Positions 5,758 through 7,253 of a DNA stretch of 7,253 nt are shown here, one piece after another. The stretch spans positions 1-7,253 of the forward strand of contig CAMCNE010000110.1 in assembly GCA_945875935.1 (NCBI GenBank). Reading direction: 5' to 3'. Source of the DNA: Bordetella parapertussis. GTDB lineage: Bacteria; Pseudomonadota; Gammaproteobacteria; Burkholderiales; Burkholderiaceae_C. Both the position numbers and the translations under genes were made by a program. The notes beneath the pieces are model-generated. The model was given only the letters and a program-made list of their open reading frames with translations, had not been told where the DNA came from and ran no database searches. Numbering within the stretch: position 1 is the stretch's first letter; each line of letters starts with the position of its first letter.

Positions 5758-7253
5758 GTGCAACTCAACACCGCCAAGTCCCGGGCCAACTCCCCGACCC
5801 GACCCAACAAGATCGTCAGCGCCGCCGAAGCGGTGCGGCTGATCCACGACGGCGACACCGTGGCCACCGGCGGCTTTGTGGGCATCGGCTTTGCCGAGGG
5901 CATCGCGATCGCGCTGGAAAAGCGCTTCGTCGACACGAAAACTGAAGTCGGCATCGGCTCGCCACAGCAACTCACGCTGGTCTACGCGGCCGGCCAGGGC
6001 GACGGGCGCGACCGCGGTTTGAATCACTTTGGACACAAGGGCCTGGTCAAGCGGGTGGTGGGCGGTCACTGGAGCCTGGTGCCCAAGCTGCAGGCGATGG
6101 CGCTGGCCGGCGAGATCGAGGCCTACAACCTGCCGCAAGGCGTCATCTCGCACCTGTTTCGCGACATCGCCGCCGGCAAGCCCGGCACACTCACGCCGAT
6201 CGGTCTGGGCACCTTCGTCGACCCGCGCCACGGCGGCGGCAAGGTCAACGACATCACCACGCAAGACCTGGTGCGCCTGATGGAAATCGACGGCGAGGAG
6301 ATGCTTTTCTACAAGGCGTTTCCCATCCACGTGGGCATCATCCGCGCGACCACCGCCGACCCCGACGGCAACCTCACCATGGAGCGCGAGGCGCTCACGC
6401 TCGAAGCACTGGCCATCGCGATGGCCGCGCACAACAGCGGCGGCCTGGTCATCGCGCAGGTCGAGCGCCTTGCCGAGCGCGGCTCGCTCAACCCGCGGCA
6501 AGTCAAGATCCCCGGCGTGCTGGTCGACTGCGTGGTCGTGGCCGAAAAGCCCGAGCACCACATGCAGACCTTCGTCACGCACTACAGCGCGGCCTATGCC
6601 GGCGAGATCCGGGTGCCGGCCAACACCATCGCACCCATGCCCATGAGCGAGCGCAAGGTGCTGGCGCGCCGCGCCGCGCTCGAGCTCAAGCAAGGCGCGG
6701 TGGTCAATCTGGGCATCGGCATGCCCGAAGGCGTGGCCGACGTGGCCGCCGAGGAAGAAGTGATCGAGCTGCTCACGCTCACCGCCGAGCCGGGCGTGAT
6801 CGGCGGCATTCCGGCCAGTGGGCTGAACTTCGGCGCGGCGGTGAACACCCAGGCCGTGATCGACCAGCCCAGCCAGTTCGACTTCTACGACGGCGGCGGG
6901 CTCGACATCGCAGTGCTCGGTCTGGCGCAAGCCGATGCCGAGGGCAACCTCAACGTCAGCAAGTTCGGCACCAAGCTCGCCGGTGCCGGTGGCTTCATCA
7001 ACATCAGCCAGTCGGCGCATGCGGTGGTATTCGTGGGCACCTTCACCGCCGGCGGCTTGCAAGTGCGCATCGAAGACGGTCGGGTGCACATCGACCACGA
7101 AGGCAGCCAGCGCAAGTTCGTGCGCGCCGTCGAACACCGCACCTTCAGCGGCGAGCGCGCCCGCAAGAACGGCCAGCGCGTGCTTTACGTGACCGAGCGC
7201 TGCGTGTTCAGGCTGGCCGACGCCGGCGGGCTCGAGCTCATCGAAATCGCCCC
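5758..7253 (+). CDS. acyl-CoA:acetate/3-ketoacid CoA-transferase (3' end outside window)
   Basis: The window holds 498 codons of a class I CoA-transferase in which both halves are fused. Such enzymes move CoA between a carboxylic acid and an acyl-CoA through a glutamyl-CoA intermediate, in the cytoplasm. The N-terminal half (about 17-285) has the glycine-rich stretch TVATGGFVGIGFAEG at 34-48. The C-terminal half (from about 297) has NLGIGMPEGVA at 317-327. The likely catalytic glutamate is E344 in LTAEPGVIGGIP, the position of the active-site Glu in YdiF and propionate CoA-transferase. FDFYDGGGLDIAVLGLAQAD (374-393) and the GGFINISQ stretch (411-418) also match that group. Family members are about 520-550 residues, so roughly 30-50 residues are missing beyond the edge. 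The start is GTG at 5758 with AAGGA upstream. The substrate is unclear: propionate, acetate, acetoacetate or another short-chain acid. The gene is divergent from yfcG and may open an operon to the right. Confidence 0.93.
   Translation, partial: MQLNTAKSRANSPTRPNKIVSAAEAVRLIHDGDTVATGGFVGIGFAEGIAIALEKRFVDTKTEVGIGSPQQLTLVYAAGQGDGRDRGLNHFGHKGLVKRVVGGHWSLVPKLQAMALAGEIEAYNLPQGVISHLFRDIAAGKPGTLTPIGLGTFVDPRHGGGKVNDITTQDLVRLMEIDGEEMLFYKAFPIHVGIIRATTADPDGNLTMEREALTLEALAIAMAAHNSGGLVIAQVERLAERGSLNPRQVKIPGVLVDCVVVAEKPEHHMQTFVTHYSAAYAGEIRVPANTIAPMPMSERKVLARRAALELKQGAVVNLGIGMPEGVADVAAEEEVIELLTLTAEPGVIGGIPASGLNFGAAVNTQAVIDQPSQFDFYDGGGLDIAVLGLAQADAEGNLNVSKFGTKLAGAGGFINISQSAHAVVFVGTFTAGGLQVRIEDGRVHIDHEGSQRKFVRAVEHRTFSGERARKNGQRVLYVTERCVFRLADAGGLELIEIA

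Noticed and set aside
4876..7137. A 753-codon open frame on the minus strand that includes yfcG
   Set aside because: Only the last 234 codons match a protein family. The rest is antisense to the CoA-transferase, is rich in His, Ala, Asp and Val, and crosses the divergent promoter gap. It is a shadow typical of GC-rich DNA.
1..7253. Search for a defence system, mobile element, CRISPR array or other undescribed cluster
   Set aside because: All long genes fall in well-known housekeeping or metabolic families. I saw no repeat array, transposase, integrase, attachment site or cluster of unknown genes.

Overview
This is an ordinary chromosomal segment of a GC-rich bacterium. It most resembles a betaproteobacterium of the order Burkholderiales, probably Comamonadaceae (Hydrogenophaga/Acidovorax-like). 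That guess is from memory of protein families and was not searched. It rests on a long-linker LexA of 225 residues, a D-2-hydroxyacid dehydrogenase starting MNIIILDDYQ, a PEP-CTERM surface protein, and an ABC-F-like protein tail. I see no mobile element, CRISPR array, tRNA, rRNA or phage gene, and no convincing undescribed system.

Layout. 1-149 (+) is the last 48 codons of a gene that looks like an ABC-F ATPase. 188-216 is a bidirectional rho-independent terminator. 232-1755 (-) encodes a secreted choice-of-anchor I family protein with a C-terminal PEP-CTERM sorting tail. 1874-2833 (-) encodes an asparaginase with type II-like motifs and no signal peptide. 2834-2990 is a divergent control region carrying two perfect CTG-N10-CAG LexA (SOS) boxes. 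2991-3668 (+) is lexA, followed by a strong hairpin. 3833-4840 (+) is a D-2-hydroxyacid dehydrogenase with a GTG start. 4876-5580 (-) is a YfcG-type glutathione S-transferase/disulfide reductase, convergent with the dehydrogenase. 5758-7253 (+) is a large acyl-CoA:acetate/3-ketoacid CoA-transferase, also starting with GTG and cut off by the right edge shortly before its expected end.

How the genes relate. lexA is the SOS master regulator and almost certainly represses itself through the tandem boxes. Because those boxes lie in the shared region with the asparaginase gene, they may also influence that gene. The other genes look like single transcription units of general metabolism: asparagine deamidation, 2-hydroxyacid/2-ketoacid interconversion, thiol redox and CoA transfer. 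They alternate in strand and do not form one pathway operon. The most interesting points are the tandem SOS boxes with an identical left half-site, the exosortase-sorted surface protein far from any visible exosortase gene, the loss of the usual acidic NAD-selecting residue in the dehydrogenase, and the asparaginase that combines type II motifs with an apparently cytoplasmic location.
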